A stretch of 55,173 bases of DNA from Bacteroidetes bacterium HGW-Bacteroidetes-7 (GTDB taxonomy: Bacteria > Bacteroidota > Bacteroidia > Bacteroidales > UBA932), in the NCBI GenBank assembly GCA_002842465.1, contig PHDA01000020.1, positions 1-55,173 of the forward strand, read 5' to 3'. Numbering within the stretch: the stretch's first letter is position 1; each line of letters opens with the position of its first letter. Under the pieces are notes generated by a model, which ran no database searches, was not told where the DNA came from, and saw only the letters and a list, made by a program, of their open reading frames with translations. Position numbers and translations under genes: made by a program. Positions 7,930 through 16,115 of the stretch are shown in pieces.

Positions 7930-7950
7930 GCAAAATTTTAAAAATTTTGC
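7930..7950. repeat. 21-bp AT-rich palindrome between the M20 peptidase and the pheA leader
   Basis: GCAAAATTTT (7930-7939) and AAAATTTTGC (7941-7950) are perfect inverted repeats around one base. It could be a weak end-of-transcript hairpin for the M20 peptidase gene or an operator upstream of the leader promoter. No long T run follows on the minus strand. Confidence 0.5.
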
Positions 7951-7982
7951 AAAAATAGTTATAACTAACAGATTATCAATTG

Positions 7983-9335
7983 TTATTCAGTGTAATATTT
8001 GTAAAACAACGCAATTGATTCAATACCTTTATTGAATTGGCTTAAAAGGTAGCTTTCGTTTGGAGAGTGTATTACATCTCTTTCAAGACCAAATCCCATA
8101 AGCAGAGGATTAGCATTAAGAATCTGCTGAAGATCTGCCAATACCGGAATACTTCCGCCGCCGCGGCTTGGAACTGGTTCTATGCCGTAAACCTCACCAA
8201 TAGCTCTGGATGCAGATTTGTAAACATTTGATGATATTGGGCAAAGGAATCCCTGACCTCCGTGATGAGGGGTTACTTTTACTTTAACTCCTTTAGGAGC
8301 CAGAGAGATAAAGTGCTCTTCGAACAGTTTGGCAATCTTCTTGTTATCCTGATTTGGAACGATTCTCATAGAAATTTTTGCAGTTGCCTTAGAAGGAAGA
8401 ACAGTCTTAGCTCCCTCTCCTGTGTAACCACCCCAGATTCCGTTAACATCAAGGCAAGGGCGTATCCCTGTCCTCTCCATAGTTGTGTAACCCTCTTCAC
8501 CGGTTACGGCATCGATATCAAGAAAATGTTTGAATTCCTCTTCATTGAAAGGTGCTCTGCCAAGCATCTCTCTTTCGGCTTTGGTTAGCTCTACAACATC
8601 GTCATAGAAACCCTTTACTGTAATTCTACCTTTTTCATCAATCAATTTATCTATCATTCCACAAAGAACATTAACCGGATTGGCAATAGCTCCTCCATAG
8701 TGTCCTGAGTGCAGATCTTTGTTTGGACCCAAAACCTCTACTTCCAGATAGGCAAGACCTCTCATACCCACGTTAATCGAAGGTATCTTCTCGTCAATCA
8801 TTGTGGTGTCAGAGACAAGAATGTCGTCGCATGCAAGCATCTCTTTGTGTGCAATTGCCCACTCAGGAAGACTTGGAGAGCCTATCTCCTCCTCACCGTC
8901 AATAATAAATTTGACATTACATTTAAGTTGGTTTGTCTTAACAAGATATTCAAAAGCCTTTACGTGCATGAATCCCTGGCCTTTATCGTCGTTTGCACCC
9001 CTTGCATAAATGGCACCGTCTCTGATTTGTGGTTCAAATGGAGGAGTTGTCCACAGGTTGAGGGGGTCAGCAGGCTGAACATCGTAGTGTGCGTAAACCA
9101 GGATTGTAGGTTTTGTCTTATCGATTATCTTCTCTGCAAACACAACAGGATGCCCTTTGGTCGGATAAATTTCTGCTCTGTCACAACCTGCTGCTAGTAG
9201 AAGTTGAACGTACTTCTCCGCTGCCTTTTGCATATCGGGCTTATGATCTGCCATTGAGCTGATTGATGGGATTCTTAAAAGTTCGAAGAGCTCCGTAAGG
9301 AATCGCTCATTGTTCTCCTGAATGTAATTTTTCAT
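7983..9335 (-). CDS. M20-family dipeptidase (metallopeptidase)
   Basis: The 450-residue product belongs to the M20 zinc peptidases and looks most like cytosolic non-specific dipeptidases or CNDP. Metal and catalytic motifs are visible: YAHYDVQP (first His-x-Asp), ANDDKGQ (bridging Asp), DGEEEIGSP (catalytic Glu-Glu) and SGHYGG in the lid/dimerisation domain. It has no signal peptide and is likely cytosolic, where it would split small peptides. The substrate range is not predictable. It precedes the aromatic operon on the same strand but is separated by a palindrome and the leader region, so it is probably its own unit. Confidence 0.92.
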   Translation of the reverse strand: MKNYIQENNERFLTELFELLRIPSISSMADHKPDMQKAAEKYVQLLLAAGCDRAEIYPTKGHPVVFAEKIIDKTKPTILVYAHYDVQPADPLNLWTTPPFEPQIRDGAIYARGANDDKGQGFMHVKAFEYLVKTNQLKCNVKFIIDGEEEIGSPSLPEWAIAHKEMLACDDILVSDTTMIDEKIPSINVGMRGLAYLEVEVLGPNKDLHSGHYGGAIANPVNVLCGMIDKLIDEKGRITVKGFYDDVVELTKAEREMLGRAPFNEEEFKHFLDIDAVTGEEGYTTMERTGIRPCLDVNGIWGGYTGEGAKTVLPSKATAKISMRIVPNQDNKKIAKLFEEHFISLAPKGVKVKVTPHHGGQGFLCPISSNVYKSASRAIGEVYGIEPVPSRGGGSIPVLADLQQILNANPLLMGFGLERDVIHSPNESYLLSQFNKGIESIALFYKYYTE

Positions 9336-9361
9336 CTTTTATATATTTAGTTATTAATTAT

Positions 9362-9820
9362 TTACAATGTAAATCTTACCGTAAGGCCAAAGTTGTCAGA
9401 CTTAAAGCCTGCATTGGTAATTATCTGAACCTTAGGATTCCAGTCAAATGAAAGTGCTATTGGGGCGTTAGGAAACTTATACTCTAAACCAAGCATTCCA
9501 TCTATAGCCATCAGAAAGCCGCTTGAATCTCCTACATAAATACCTGCAGAGGCACCTGGCCCAAAATAGTATGAGAGGCCGTCAACATTGATGTTTTTAT
9601 GAAATTGATAAATACCTGTTACCTTAATCTTCATGTGATCTTTGTGTAGAATATCCAAATCCAGTATTCCTTCAATTGCAGTTCCGGGGTTGAGAAATTG
9701 TCTGTAACTGGCACCAACGCTTGACCCAAATCTGAGTCCGATTGCTCTGGTGTAATCCTGTGATAAAGCATATGTTGCAATGGTCAGCATTAATAAGCTG
9801 GTAAATAATCTCTTTCTCAT
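9362..9820 (-). CDS. Small predicted outer-membrane beta-barrel protein
   Basis: The 152-residue protein has a clear signal peptide (residues 1-20, hydrophobic, cleavage near YALSQ) and then alternating polar/hydrophobic stretches rich in Gly and aromatics, ending in RFTL, an aromatic near the C-terminus as in barrel proteins. I do not recognise a specific family. A role in the outer membrane is an inference from composition. It lies between the M20 peptidase and deoC on the same strand. Confidence 0.7.
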   Translation of the reverse strand: MRKRLFTSLLMLTIATYALSQDYTRAIGLRFGSSVGASYRQFLNPGTAIEGILDLDILHKDHMKIKVTGIYQFHKNINVDGLSYYFGPGASAGIYVGDSSGFLMAIDGMLGLEYKFPNAPIALSFDWNPKVQIITNAGFKSDNFGLTVRFTL

Positions 9821-9858
9821 AATCTTATATTTTTATGTTGCTCATTAATTGACAACAG

Positions 9859-10689
9859 TTAATAATAGGATATTGTTTGATTTTCAAGTTCTGATAATAT
9901 ATTGTTTGCAAGCCTGCTGGCACCAAGTCTGAAAAGATGAGGGTTGAGCCAATCTTCTCCAAGTACAGAATCTACAATGGCGTAGTAAAGGATTGCATCT
10001 TTGGGCGTTACTATGCCCCCTGCCGGTTTGAAGCCCACTTTAATACCAGTTTTGTTATGGAAATCTTTAATTGCACTACACATAACATAAGCGGCTTCGG
10101 GTGTGGCTGCCGGTTCTGTTTTTCCGGTTGATGTTTTTATAAAGTCAGCACCTGCTTCCATCGCAAGCATTGATGCCTTGTAAATCTGTTCGGGTTCCTT
10201 TAAAGTGCCCGATTCAAGAATTACTTTCAGGTGAGCCTTTCCTGCAGATTTTTTAATCTCTCTTATCTCCTCTGATGCTTTTTCGTATTCGCCTTCCAGA
10301 AAGTGACTCAAAGACAATACAATGTCAATTTCGTCAGCACCAGCTTGGGAGGCCATTTTACATTCGGCACATTTGATTTCAAGAAAACTTTGTGAACTAG
10401 GAAAAACTCCGGCTACAACCGCAAGTTTCACACTTTTATCTTTTAAAATTTCTCTTACAGTTTTTGTGAAATTGGGGTAGACACAAATTGCAGCAACCTG
10501 TGGATAGTGTGGAAACTTCTCTTTAAAAAGGTTTACCTTATGAACCATAGATTCAATTTTTGAAACTGTGTCGGTATGATTCAAGGATGTAAGATCCATC
10601 AGTCCAATACAGTTTGAAAGAATTTCAGGCCTGTTCCACTTTTCTAGATTCGCCTTTACTGCTTCAAGCTCGTTTAAATTCAATTGCAT
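9859..10689 (-). CDS. deoC: Deoxyribose-phosphate aldolase
   Basis: The 276-residue class I aldolase splits 2-deoxyribose 5-phosphate into glyceraldehyde 3-phosphate and acetaldehyde in deoxynucleoside catabolism. The Schiff-base lysine is in DFIKTSTGK and the second active-site lysine in VGFKPAGGI. Another conserved stretch is EIDIVLS. Length suits the longer DeoC forms. The cytidine deaminase at the right end of the window may act in the same salvage route, but it is 44 kb away. Confidence 0.95.
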   Translation of the reverse strand: MQLNLNELEAVKANLEKWNRPEILSNCIGLMDLTSLNHTDTVSKIESMVHKVNLFKEKFPHYPQVAAICVYPNFTKTVREILKDKSVKLAVVAGVFPSSQSFLEIKCAECKMASQAGADEIDIVLSLSHFLEGEYEKASEEIREIKKSAGKAHLKVILESGTLKEPEQIYKASMLAMEAGADFIKTSTGKTEPAATPEAAYVMCSAIKDFHNKTGIKVGFKPAGGIVTPKDAILYYAIVDSVLGEDWLNPHLFRLGASRLANNILSELENQTISYY

Positions 10690-10729
10690 ATCTTATTAAT
10701 TCTTTTTTACTTTTTTACTTTTCTTCTTT

Positions 10730-11185
10730 TTATTCTTTCGCTTCTTTTGTGTCTATCCAGATTGTTACCGGACCGTCGTTCACTAGTGAAACCTTCATAT
10801 CTGCTCCAAAAATTCCTGCATGGCTACTTTTTAACATTTCGGCATCCATAGCAGAAATAAAACTTTCATAAAGCGGTATTGCCTTATCAGGCTTAGCTGC
10901 TTTAATGTAGGAGGGTCTGTTCCCTTTTCTTGTAAGCGCATGAAGCGTGAACTGACTTACAATTAAGATCTCTCCGTTGGTCTCTTTAACAGAGAGGTTC
11001 ATTACCCCAGCCTCATCATCAAATATACGAAGATTTGTGCATTTTCTTACCGCATATTCAATGTCAGAAAGTGTGTCTGAATCTTCAAATCCTACCAGTA
11101 GAAGCATACCTTTACCAATCTCACCCGTTTTTACTCCGTTTGAAATAACGGATGCAGATGTGACTCTTTGTATAAGAATTCTCAT
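10730..11185 (-). CDS. dtd: D-aminoacyl-tRNA deacylase
   Basis: The 151-residue product hydrolyses D-amino acids mischarged on tRNA. Two hallmark motifs are present: SQFTLHA near residue 78 and the Gly-cisPro motif in NDGPVTIWID near the C-terminus. Length matches the family. It stands 20 bases downstream of the radical SAM gene and is probably cotranscribed with it. Confidence 0.96.
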   Translation of the reverse strand: MRILIQRVTSASVISNGVKTGEIGKGMLLLVGFEDSDTLSDIEYAVRKCTNLRIFDDEAGVMNLSVKETNGEILIVSQFTLHALTRKGNRPSYIKAAKPDKAIPLYESFISAMDAEMLKSSHAGIFGADMKVSLVNDGPVTIWIDTKEAKE

Positions 11186-11205
11186 AATTGGTTTTGTTTA
11201 AGTTA

Positions 11206-11982
11206 CTATCCGCTTACCGATACTTTTAAGCCGGAATTTCTAAGTGGGTTGACTATCTGCTCCATCTCTTGAACCGTAACCTTTTGAAGATCTTGCGCAG
11301 GAGTCTCCCTATCTATTGTATAGACCATTATCTCTCTTGGACTAGTTCTTCTGACAACCTGGTACCAACCCTCAACCTCCTCCTTTGAGGTGTTGTCAAT
11401 TTTTACTCCGTTGTACTCTCCCCTTAGAAACATTGTCTGTAATACAAAAACTCCTTTAAGGTCTTCCAGATCCTTTATAACTTTTTCAACAGAGTAGGGG
11501 AATTGAGGTCGGTCAATAAGATTGACTGTTTTGTCAAAGGCTGAGTCAATCTTTATGATTGCATTGTCAACTTTTTTCAATGCCTCTTTTATTTTTGGTT
11601 TAGAGAGACCAGACCCGTTGGTTAATACAGAGACCTTGGCTTTAGGTGCATAGAGGTCTCTTATATCCAATGCCAGATCAATTATCTCAGGAAATGATGG
11701 GTGTATTGTGGGTTCTCCATTGCCTGAAAAGGTTATTGTGTCAATATCTCCCAGTGTTCTGTCGTGGTTTGCGATTTTATTAAGAAGTGCCTCTCTAACC
11801 TGCAGAATTTCTGGAAGCTTCGTATCTGATTTTCCGTCACTGTTAAAGCCACATTCGCAGTAGATACAGTCAAAATTGCAATACTTGCCGAATCTTGGGA
11901 GTAGATTCACCCCAAGTGAAACCCCCAGCCTGCGGCTTATTATCGGCCCAAATACTATTTCATTGAACAGAATCGTTGACAT
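11206..11982 (-). CDS. Radical SAM protein of unknown substrate
   Basis: The 258-residue product has the radical SAM cluster motif CX3CX2C at Cys35, Cys39 and Cys42 (CNFDCIYC), followed by a further Cys44. The SAM-binding features TFSGNGEPT and VSVLTNG are visible. It lacks additional C-terminal cluster motifs, so it is a minimal enzyme. Relatives in many anaerobes have no assigned reaction. It is followed by dtd and preceded, 11 bases upstream, by the amidohydrolase gene. Confidence 0.88.
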   Translation of the reverse strand: MSTILFNEIVFGPIISRRLGVSLGVNLLPRFGKYCNFDCIYCECGFNSDGKSDTKLPEILQVREALLNKIANHDRTLGDIDTITFSGNGEPTIHPSFPEIIDLALDIRDLYAPKAKVSVLTNGSGLSKPKIKEALKKVDNAIIKIDSAFDKTVNLIDRPQFPYSVEKVIKDLEDLKGVFVLQTMFLRGEYNGVKIDNTSKEEVEGWYQVVRRTSPREIMVYTIDRETPAQDLQKVTVQEMEQIVNPLRNSGLKVSVSG

Positions 11983-11993
11983 AGATTTTCAAT

Positions 11994-13181
11994 TTAAGCA
12001 AGCCTTACTGATTTACTCTTTTCGGTAAGTTTCATGGTTTTCCAGTCGATGTTATCAACCAAAATTATGCCAGGCCTCTTGCCTTTTTCCAAAGATCCGA
12101 ATTTATCTTCAATCCCCAAAAAACGTGCACCATTAAATGAACTCCATTCTAGTATTTCATTTAGTGGGATATTTGGAAAAAATTTATGAACACAGTTTAT
12201 CTCATCAACCATGGAGAGTGTGTCGTTGCTTGATAATGAGTCGGTTCCCAAAGTTATGTTTGCATTTAGTCTTCTTAGCAAGTCAAGCGGAGGAAGTGCA
12301 TCATGAATAAAAAGGTTTGACAAGGGGCAAACTGCCCAGTATAGGTTTTTTAGCCTCTCAATTGCGAATCTTACGCTTTGTTCATCGGTGTATGTATTGT
12401 GAACAAGAAGAATTTTCTCTTCGATTTCACCCTTGATTGAATTGATAATATCAAGAAAATAGAACAATGATGGTTTTCCTGTAACGGGTGGTGTACTTAG
12501 TCCTCTTGATTTGTAATCATTGTAAAGAGGGCCGCTACCTTTGATTATCAACTCCTCCTCCTCCCAGCTCTCCTGATTATGATAAGATAACCAACCGGCT
12601 TTAATTGCATCTGCTGAGGACTCTTTTAAAAGAGACGGGCTCATTGTGTAACATGAGTGGGGGGTTGGGGCAGCATCAATTCCAAACTCAGCAGCCAGTC
12701 TTGTCAACTCTCTTACCGAAGAGATAATCTTTGGCATATCTGCCTCTTCGCTGCCAAAAACCTCAAGAAAGGTTCTGGTGTACATTTTTGACCTTGACTT
12801 CGCAGTAAAACTTTCGGAGCTGTTGCTTATATCCGCCATGGCAGAAACACCTGAAGTGTAAAGCTTTTCCATCTCTGCCTCAATAGCCTCTGACCTGCCA
12901 TTTTCGTCTGCCACATAGCGAAGTTCTCTTATCTGGCTTATAAAGCCTGCCATTCCTGTTTTTTTTGCAAAGTGACCTTTTAGGTGAGAGAGTTCGATAT
13001 GGCAGTGAGAATTTACAAATCCGGGGATAAGTATGCCGTTATAAAATTCTGTACTCTCTGTCTCATCTTCCAATACTCCCGTTTCGAGTATTGTGCCATC
13101 ATTATCTAAGGTCACTGTCCCTCTGCGGACCGGACTCTGTGAATTCAGAGGGAATATGTATTGTGCTGCGATTTTTCTCAT
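11994..13181 (-). CDS. Amidohydrolase-family metal-dependent hydrolase
   Basis: The 395-residue product belongs to the ATZ/TRZ-like amidohydrolases that deaminate or dechlorinate heterocycles. The metal-binding HxH is His59-x-His61 (FVNSHCHIELSH), with later motifs YHNQES, LLVHNTY and TLGTDSLSSND (metal Asp). The pattern HxHxELS after the HxH also occurs in aminofutalosine deaminases, which would suit the mqnA gene at 44.9 kb, but similar proteins occur in Bacteroidota that use the classical menaquinone route, so this is only a possibility. Its start overlaps the upstream DUF4296 gene by 80 bases. Confidence 0.85.
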   Translation of the reverse strand: MRKIAAQYIFPLNSQSPVRRGTVTLDNDGTILETGVLEDETESTEFYNGILIPGFVNSHCHIELSHLKGHFAKKTGMAGFISQIRELRYVADENGRSEAIEAEMEKLYTSGVSAMADISNSSESFTAKSRSKMYTRTFLEVFGSEEADMPKIISSVRELTRLAAEFGIDAAPTPHSCYTMSPSLLKESSADAIKAGWLSYHNQESWEEEELIIKGSGPLYNDYKSRGLSTPPVTGKPSLFYFLDIINSIKGEIEEKILLVHNTYTDEQSVRFAIERLKNLYWAVCPLSNLFIHDALPPLDLLRRLNANITLGTDSLSSNDTLSMVDEINCVHKFFPNIPLNEILEWSSFNGARFLGIEDKFGSLEKGKRPGIILVDNIDWKTMKLTEKSKSVRLA

Positions 13182-13752
13182 TTTTCAGAATCAATGTAAA
13201 TTTTGTGGTGTCTTGTTTAAAATTGTTTATCCACCACTTTGCCATTTGGGGTGTTTCGAAGATATCAGACAAAGAATCTCCCGCAGAAATATTTAAACGG
13301 GGATAACTTTCCGGAACAAAAATCCACCTTAAGGCTCTCTCATTAGTTTTGTAAAGGATTATTTCACCTGCCTGTTCAATAATTTTTTTGAATGAAGCCG
13401 ATTTTTGCTGTTCTAAACTCTTCATATCAAGGAACAACGATATTTCATTCTCCTGTTCTTCCAGTATTTTCTTTGCCTTTGAGTAGAACTCTTTAAGCTT
13501 TACGGGACGGGTTATATAAAAATCTATTGTTTTTGTGAATTGCTTTGATGTATAGCCATATTTGTTGAATACAGCTTCGTAAATTCTTGCTGTATCTGCC
13601 ATTAAAACCTTCTTATAATCTGATGTAACATATCTGTCGGCCATATAGATGTCGGCAATAATCTTTGGCATATCCTTAGAAGGAATCATATCTCCCGAAC
13701 AGGAGAGTATGGATAAGGAAAAAACCGTCAACAGGTATGGAATGTACTTCAT
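13102..13752 (-). CDS. DUF4296-type lipoprotein
   Basis: The 216-residue product starts with a lipoprotein signal ending SILSC, and continues with an alpha-helical region (PKIIADIYMADRY) typical of DUF4296 proteins of Bacteroidota, whose function is unknown. I chose the ATG at 13752 rather than the in-frame ATG at 13773, because the signal peptide then starts correctly and because a strong promoter -7 box covers 13773-13780. The last 80 bases overlap the start of the amidohydrolase gene in another frame, which is long for such a pair. Confidence 0.8.
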   Translation of the reverse strand: MKYIPYLLTVFSLSILSCSGDMIPSKDMPKIIADIYMADRYVTSDYKKVLMADTARIYEAVFNKYGYTSKQFTKTIDFYITRPVKLKEFYSKAKKILEEQENEISLFLDMKSLEQQKSASFKKIIEQAGEIILYKTNERALRWIFVPESYPRLNISAGDSLSDIFETPQMAKWWINNFKQDTTKFTLILKNEKNRSTIHIPSEFTESGPQRDSDLR

Positions 13753-13772
13753 AGCTTTTCGAAAATGTCCCA

Positions 13773-13803
13773 CAAAGGTAATTTATTATTAATTTTGCCC
13801 AAA
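13773..13803 (-). promoter_or_regulatory. Promoter of the DUF4296-amidohydrolase-radical SAM-dtd unit
   Basis: On the minus strand TTTG (13803-13800), a 19-base spacer and TACCTTTG (13780-13773) match the Bacteroidota consensus exactly. The predicted start of transcription is near 13767, 15 bases before the chosen ATG. Confidence 0.8.
13790..13797 (+). promoter_or_regulatory. Candidate -7 box for purD
   Basis: TAATTTTG matches TAnnTTTG and lies 10 bases before the purD ATG. It overlaps the spacer of the divergent minus-strand promoter, so the two promoters could compete. No good -33 TTTG is visible. Confidence 0.5.
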
Positions 13804-13807
13804 AAAG

Positions 13808-15079
13808 ATGAGAGTTCTGATTATCGGTTCCGGAGGCAGGGAACATGCAATTGCCTGGAAAATTTCTAAAAGTCCCCTTTTAACAAAACTTTTCTGTGCA
13901 CCCGGTAATCCGGGTACATTAGCTGTTGCTGAGAATCTTGAAATTGATATTAAGGACTTTGAATCTATTAAAAAGGCTGTAATTGATAACTCAATCAATA
14001 TGGTTGTTGTTGGTCCCGAAGATCCTCTTGTAAATGGATTAAGAGACTTTTTCGAGTCTGATTCAAGGCTTAAAGAGGTAATTTTTATCGGACCCGGCTC
14101 CCATGGAGCAAGACTTGAGGGGAGTAAAGACTTTGCAAAGGCCTTTATGCAGAGATGGGGAGTGCCAACTGCCAAGTATAAATCATTTGATTCATCCTCT
14201 TTAAATGATGCCGATCGTTTCCTTGAATCTCTTAGAGCTCCTTATGTGTTGAAGGCAGATGGACTTGCAGCAGGAAAGGGCGTTCTCATAATTGACAATC
14301 TTAGGGAGGCAAAGTCGGAATTACGTGAGATTTTGTCTGGAAAATTTGGAAAAGCTGGTGACAAGGTAGTTATTGAGGAATTTCTTAAAGGTATTGAACT
14401 GTCGGTTTTTGTACTTACAGATGGACAGGATTACCTTATTCTTCCTGAAGCTAAGGATTACAAGAGAATTTGTGATGGAGACAAAGGGCTTAACACCGGA
14501 GGCATGGGTGCTGTTTCACCTGTCCCTTTTGCTGACAAACTCTTTATGAAGAGAGTTGAGGAGAGAGTAATAAAACCTACCGTTGAGGGATTGAAAAGAG
14601 AGTGTCCTGATTATAAGGGTTTTGTGTTTATAGGGCTCATGAATTGCGGAGGTTCTCCATATGTAATAGAGTACAATGTGAGAATGGGAGATCCTGAGAC
14701 AGAGGCTGTAATGCCTAGAATTAAGAGTGATTTGCTAGCTCATTTGGCTGCTATGGGCAGGGGTGAACTGAATAAAGAAAGAATTGAAATATTCGATCAC
14801 ACAGCTTTAACTTTAGTTATGGTATCAGGTGGTTATCCTCAGGAGTACCAGATAGGACATGAAATTAAAGGAATTGAGTCATTTAATGGTGAAACTCTGT
14901 TCCATTCCGGAACAGCCTGTAAAGAGGGTAAAATTGTAACAAACGGAGGTAGAGTTATGGCTCTTACTGTTACCGAATCAGACATAATAAGGGGTAGGGA
15001 GAGACTTTATAATCTGGTTGAACTGATTGATTTTAAAGATAAATATTACAGGAGAGATATTGGTCTTGACCTGATATGA
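13808..15079 (+). CDS. purD: Phosphoribosylamine-glycine ligase (GAR synthetase)
   Basis: The 423-residue ATP-grasp enzyme joins phosphoribosylamine and glycine in the second step of purine synthesis. It begins MRVLIIGSGGREHAIAW, the typical N-terminal nucleotide-fold motif. Later landmarks are VVGPEDPLV, LKADGLAAGKGV (ATP-grasp), NTGGMGAVSP, and NVRMGDPETEAV. Length is normal. Its stop overlaps the next start as ATGA, so the DUF6427 gene is translationally coupled. The other purine gene of the window, the purM-like one, lies 6 kb away in another operon. Confidence 0.97.
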   Translation: MRVLIIGSGGREHAIAWKISKSPLLTKLFCAPGNPGTLAVAENLEIDIKDFESIKKAVIDNSINMVVVGPEDPLVNGLRDFFESDSRLKEVIFIGPGSHGARLEGSKDFAKAFMQRWGVPTAKYKSFDSSSLNDADRFLESLRAPYVLKADGLAAGKGVLIIDNLREAKSELREILSGKFGKAGDKVVIEEFLKGIELSVFVLTDGQDYLILPEAKDYKRICDGDKGLNTGGMGAVSPVPFADKLFMKRVEERVIKPTVEGLKRECPDYKGFVFIGLMNCGGSPYVIEYNVRMGDPETEAVMPRIKSDLLAHLAAMGRGELNKERIEIFDHTALTLVMVSGGYPQEYQIGHEIKGIESFNGETLFHSGTACKEGKIVTNGGRVMALTVTESDIIRGRERLYNLVELIDFKDKYYRRDIGLDLI

Positions 15080-16062
15080 GAGAAATAGCACGATACAGAT
15101 TTGTATACTCGCCCATCTTTCTGGGCTTGTATGCAATTCTGATGTTGCTCTCTTCACTTAAACTTAATGTCTTTAGTTTTGAAAAATTAAAGCCTGAAAC
15201 ACTTCCTCTGCTCTCAAAATTTTTTAATACAGAATCACTCACTTCTGATTGGTCGGCTGTTGTTGTTATAGGGTTAATTCTTTTGACATCTGCTCTTTTG
15301 TTTTTTTATAATACCAAAGTATTCAATTGTGGAAATCCTTTAGCAACTGCACCATTATTGTTTATAATTTTTGTATTGACACCACCTTCTGCTCTTGTCT
15401 TTTCCGGTAGTTTCGTTGCTGCTCCTCTTGTTCTCGCATCAATATACATGTCGCTCTTTACAAAGGATAATGATAAAAACATTGTTTTATCTGTTCTATT
15501 CATATCTACTGCAACATTATTCGACTTTCATCTACTTGTAATTGTTCCTTTGATCTTGTACTATTCGCTGCAATCAAGCTCTTTTGAGTTTAGGAACATA
15601 GTGATTGCTCTACTCATGATTGCTTTACCTTATGTATTTACAATATCTGCAAGGTATCTTTTTTATGGCGATTCAGGAGTTATAATTGATAGAATTGCAA
15701 ATGACTTTAAGGCTATATCTGCCCCGGTCTTAAAAATTGATAGTATTGCCGGAGGAGTATTGATTATCTCATTCATAATAATATTTTTCAGATCAATAAT
15801 GATGGTAGGAAGATTTTCCGGGACTTATAAAATTCTTAAGTCGGCGGCTGTGTCAAGGAATATTGCTTTTTTAGTTGTTTTAAGTATAGTATCTGTTTTA
15901 TATCCTGCGGTACAACCAAGTTTCTTTTTTCTTATCTCGATCCCATTTTCTTTGATTGTATCTGAATACGTTACTCATGAGTCAACCTCTTCAAACAGAA
16001 GGGTTGAATTTCTGGTTCTGCTCATATTGATAGCTGTGACCAGATTATCTGATTTATTATAA
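15076..16062 (+). CDS. DUF6427-like polytopic membrane protein
   Basis: The 328-residue protein is almost entirely hydrophobic with about eight to ten predicted membrane segments, for example around residues 12-28, 60-80, 90-110, 140-160 and 285-325. It resembles the Bacteroidota family DUF6427, which commonly follows purD and has no known function. No transporter or enzyme motif is visible. It shares four bases with purD. Its stop codon overlaps the U-run of the terminator that serves the opposite strand. Confidence 0.75.
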   Translation: MREIARYRFVYSPIFLGLYAILMLLSSLKLNVFSFEKLKPETLPLLSKFFNTESLTSDWSAVVVIGLILLTSALLFFYNTKVFNCGNPLATAPLLFIIFVLTPPSALVFSGSFVAAPLVLASIYMSLFTKDNDKNIVLSVLFISTATLFDFHLLVIVPLILYYSLQSSSFEFRNIVIALLMIALPYVFTISARYLFYGDSGVIIDRIANDFKAISAPVLKIDSIAGGVLIISFIIIFFRSIMMVGRFSGTYKILKSAAVSRNIAFLVVLSIVSVLYPAVQPSFFFLISIPFSLIVSEYVTHESTSSNRRVEFLVLLILIAVTRLSDLL

Positions 16063-16092
16063 AAAAACCGGCTTGAATTGCTTCAAGCCGGT
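16061..16092 (-). terminator. Terminator of the minus-strand aminotransferase unit
   Basis: ACCGGCTTGAA (16067-16077) and TTCAAGCCGGT (16082-16092) form a perfect 11-bp stem with a 4-base loop. On the minus strand it is followed by seven U (16067-16061). On the plus strand it has no U tract but may still slow read-through from the DUF6427 gene. Confidence 0.85.
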
Positions 16093-16115
16093 AATTCATA
16101 TTTATGGATACAATA

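Noticed and set aside
7930..7950. Palindrome read as a normal terminator of the M20 peptidase gene
   Set aside because: The stem is almost only A/T and no uninterrupted U run follows on the minus strand, so I list it as a repeat of unknown role.
8709..9197. A 162-codon frame opposite the M20 peptidase
   Set aside because: It is antisense to a conserved metallopeptidase whose motifs are all intact; the Cys-rich, low-complexity product looks like a shadow.
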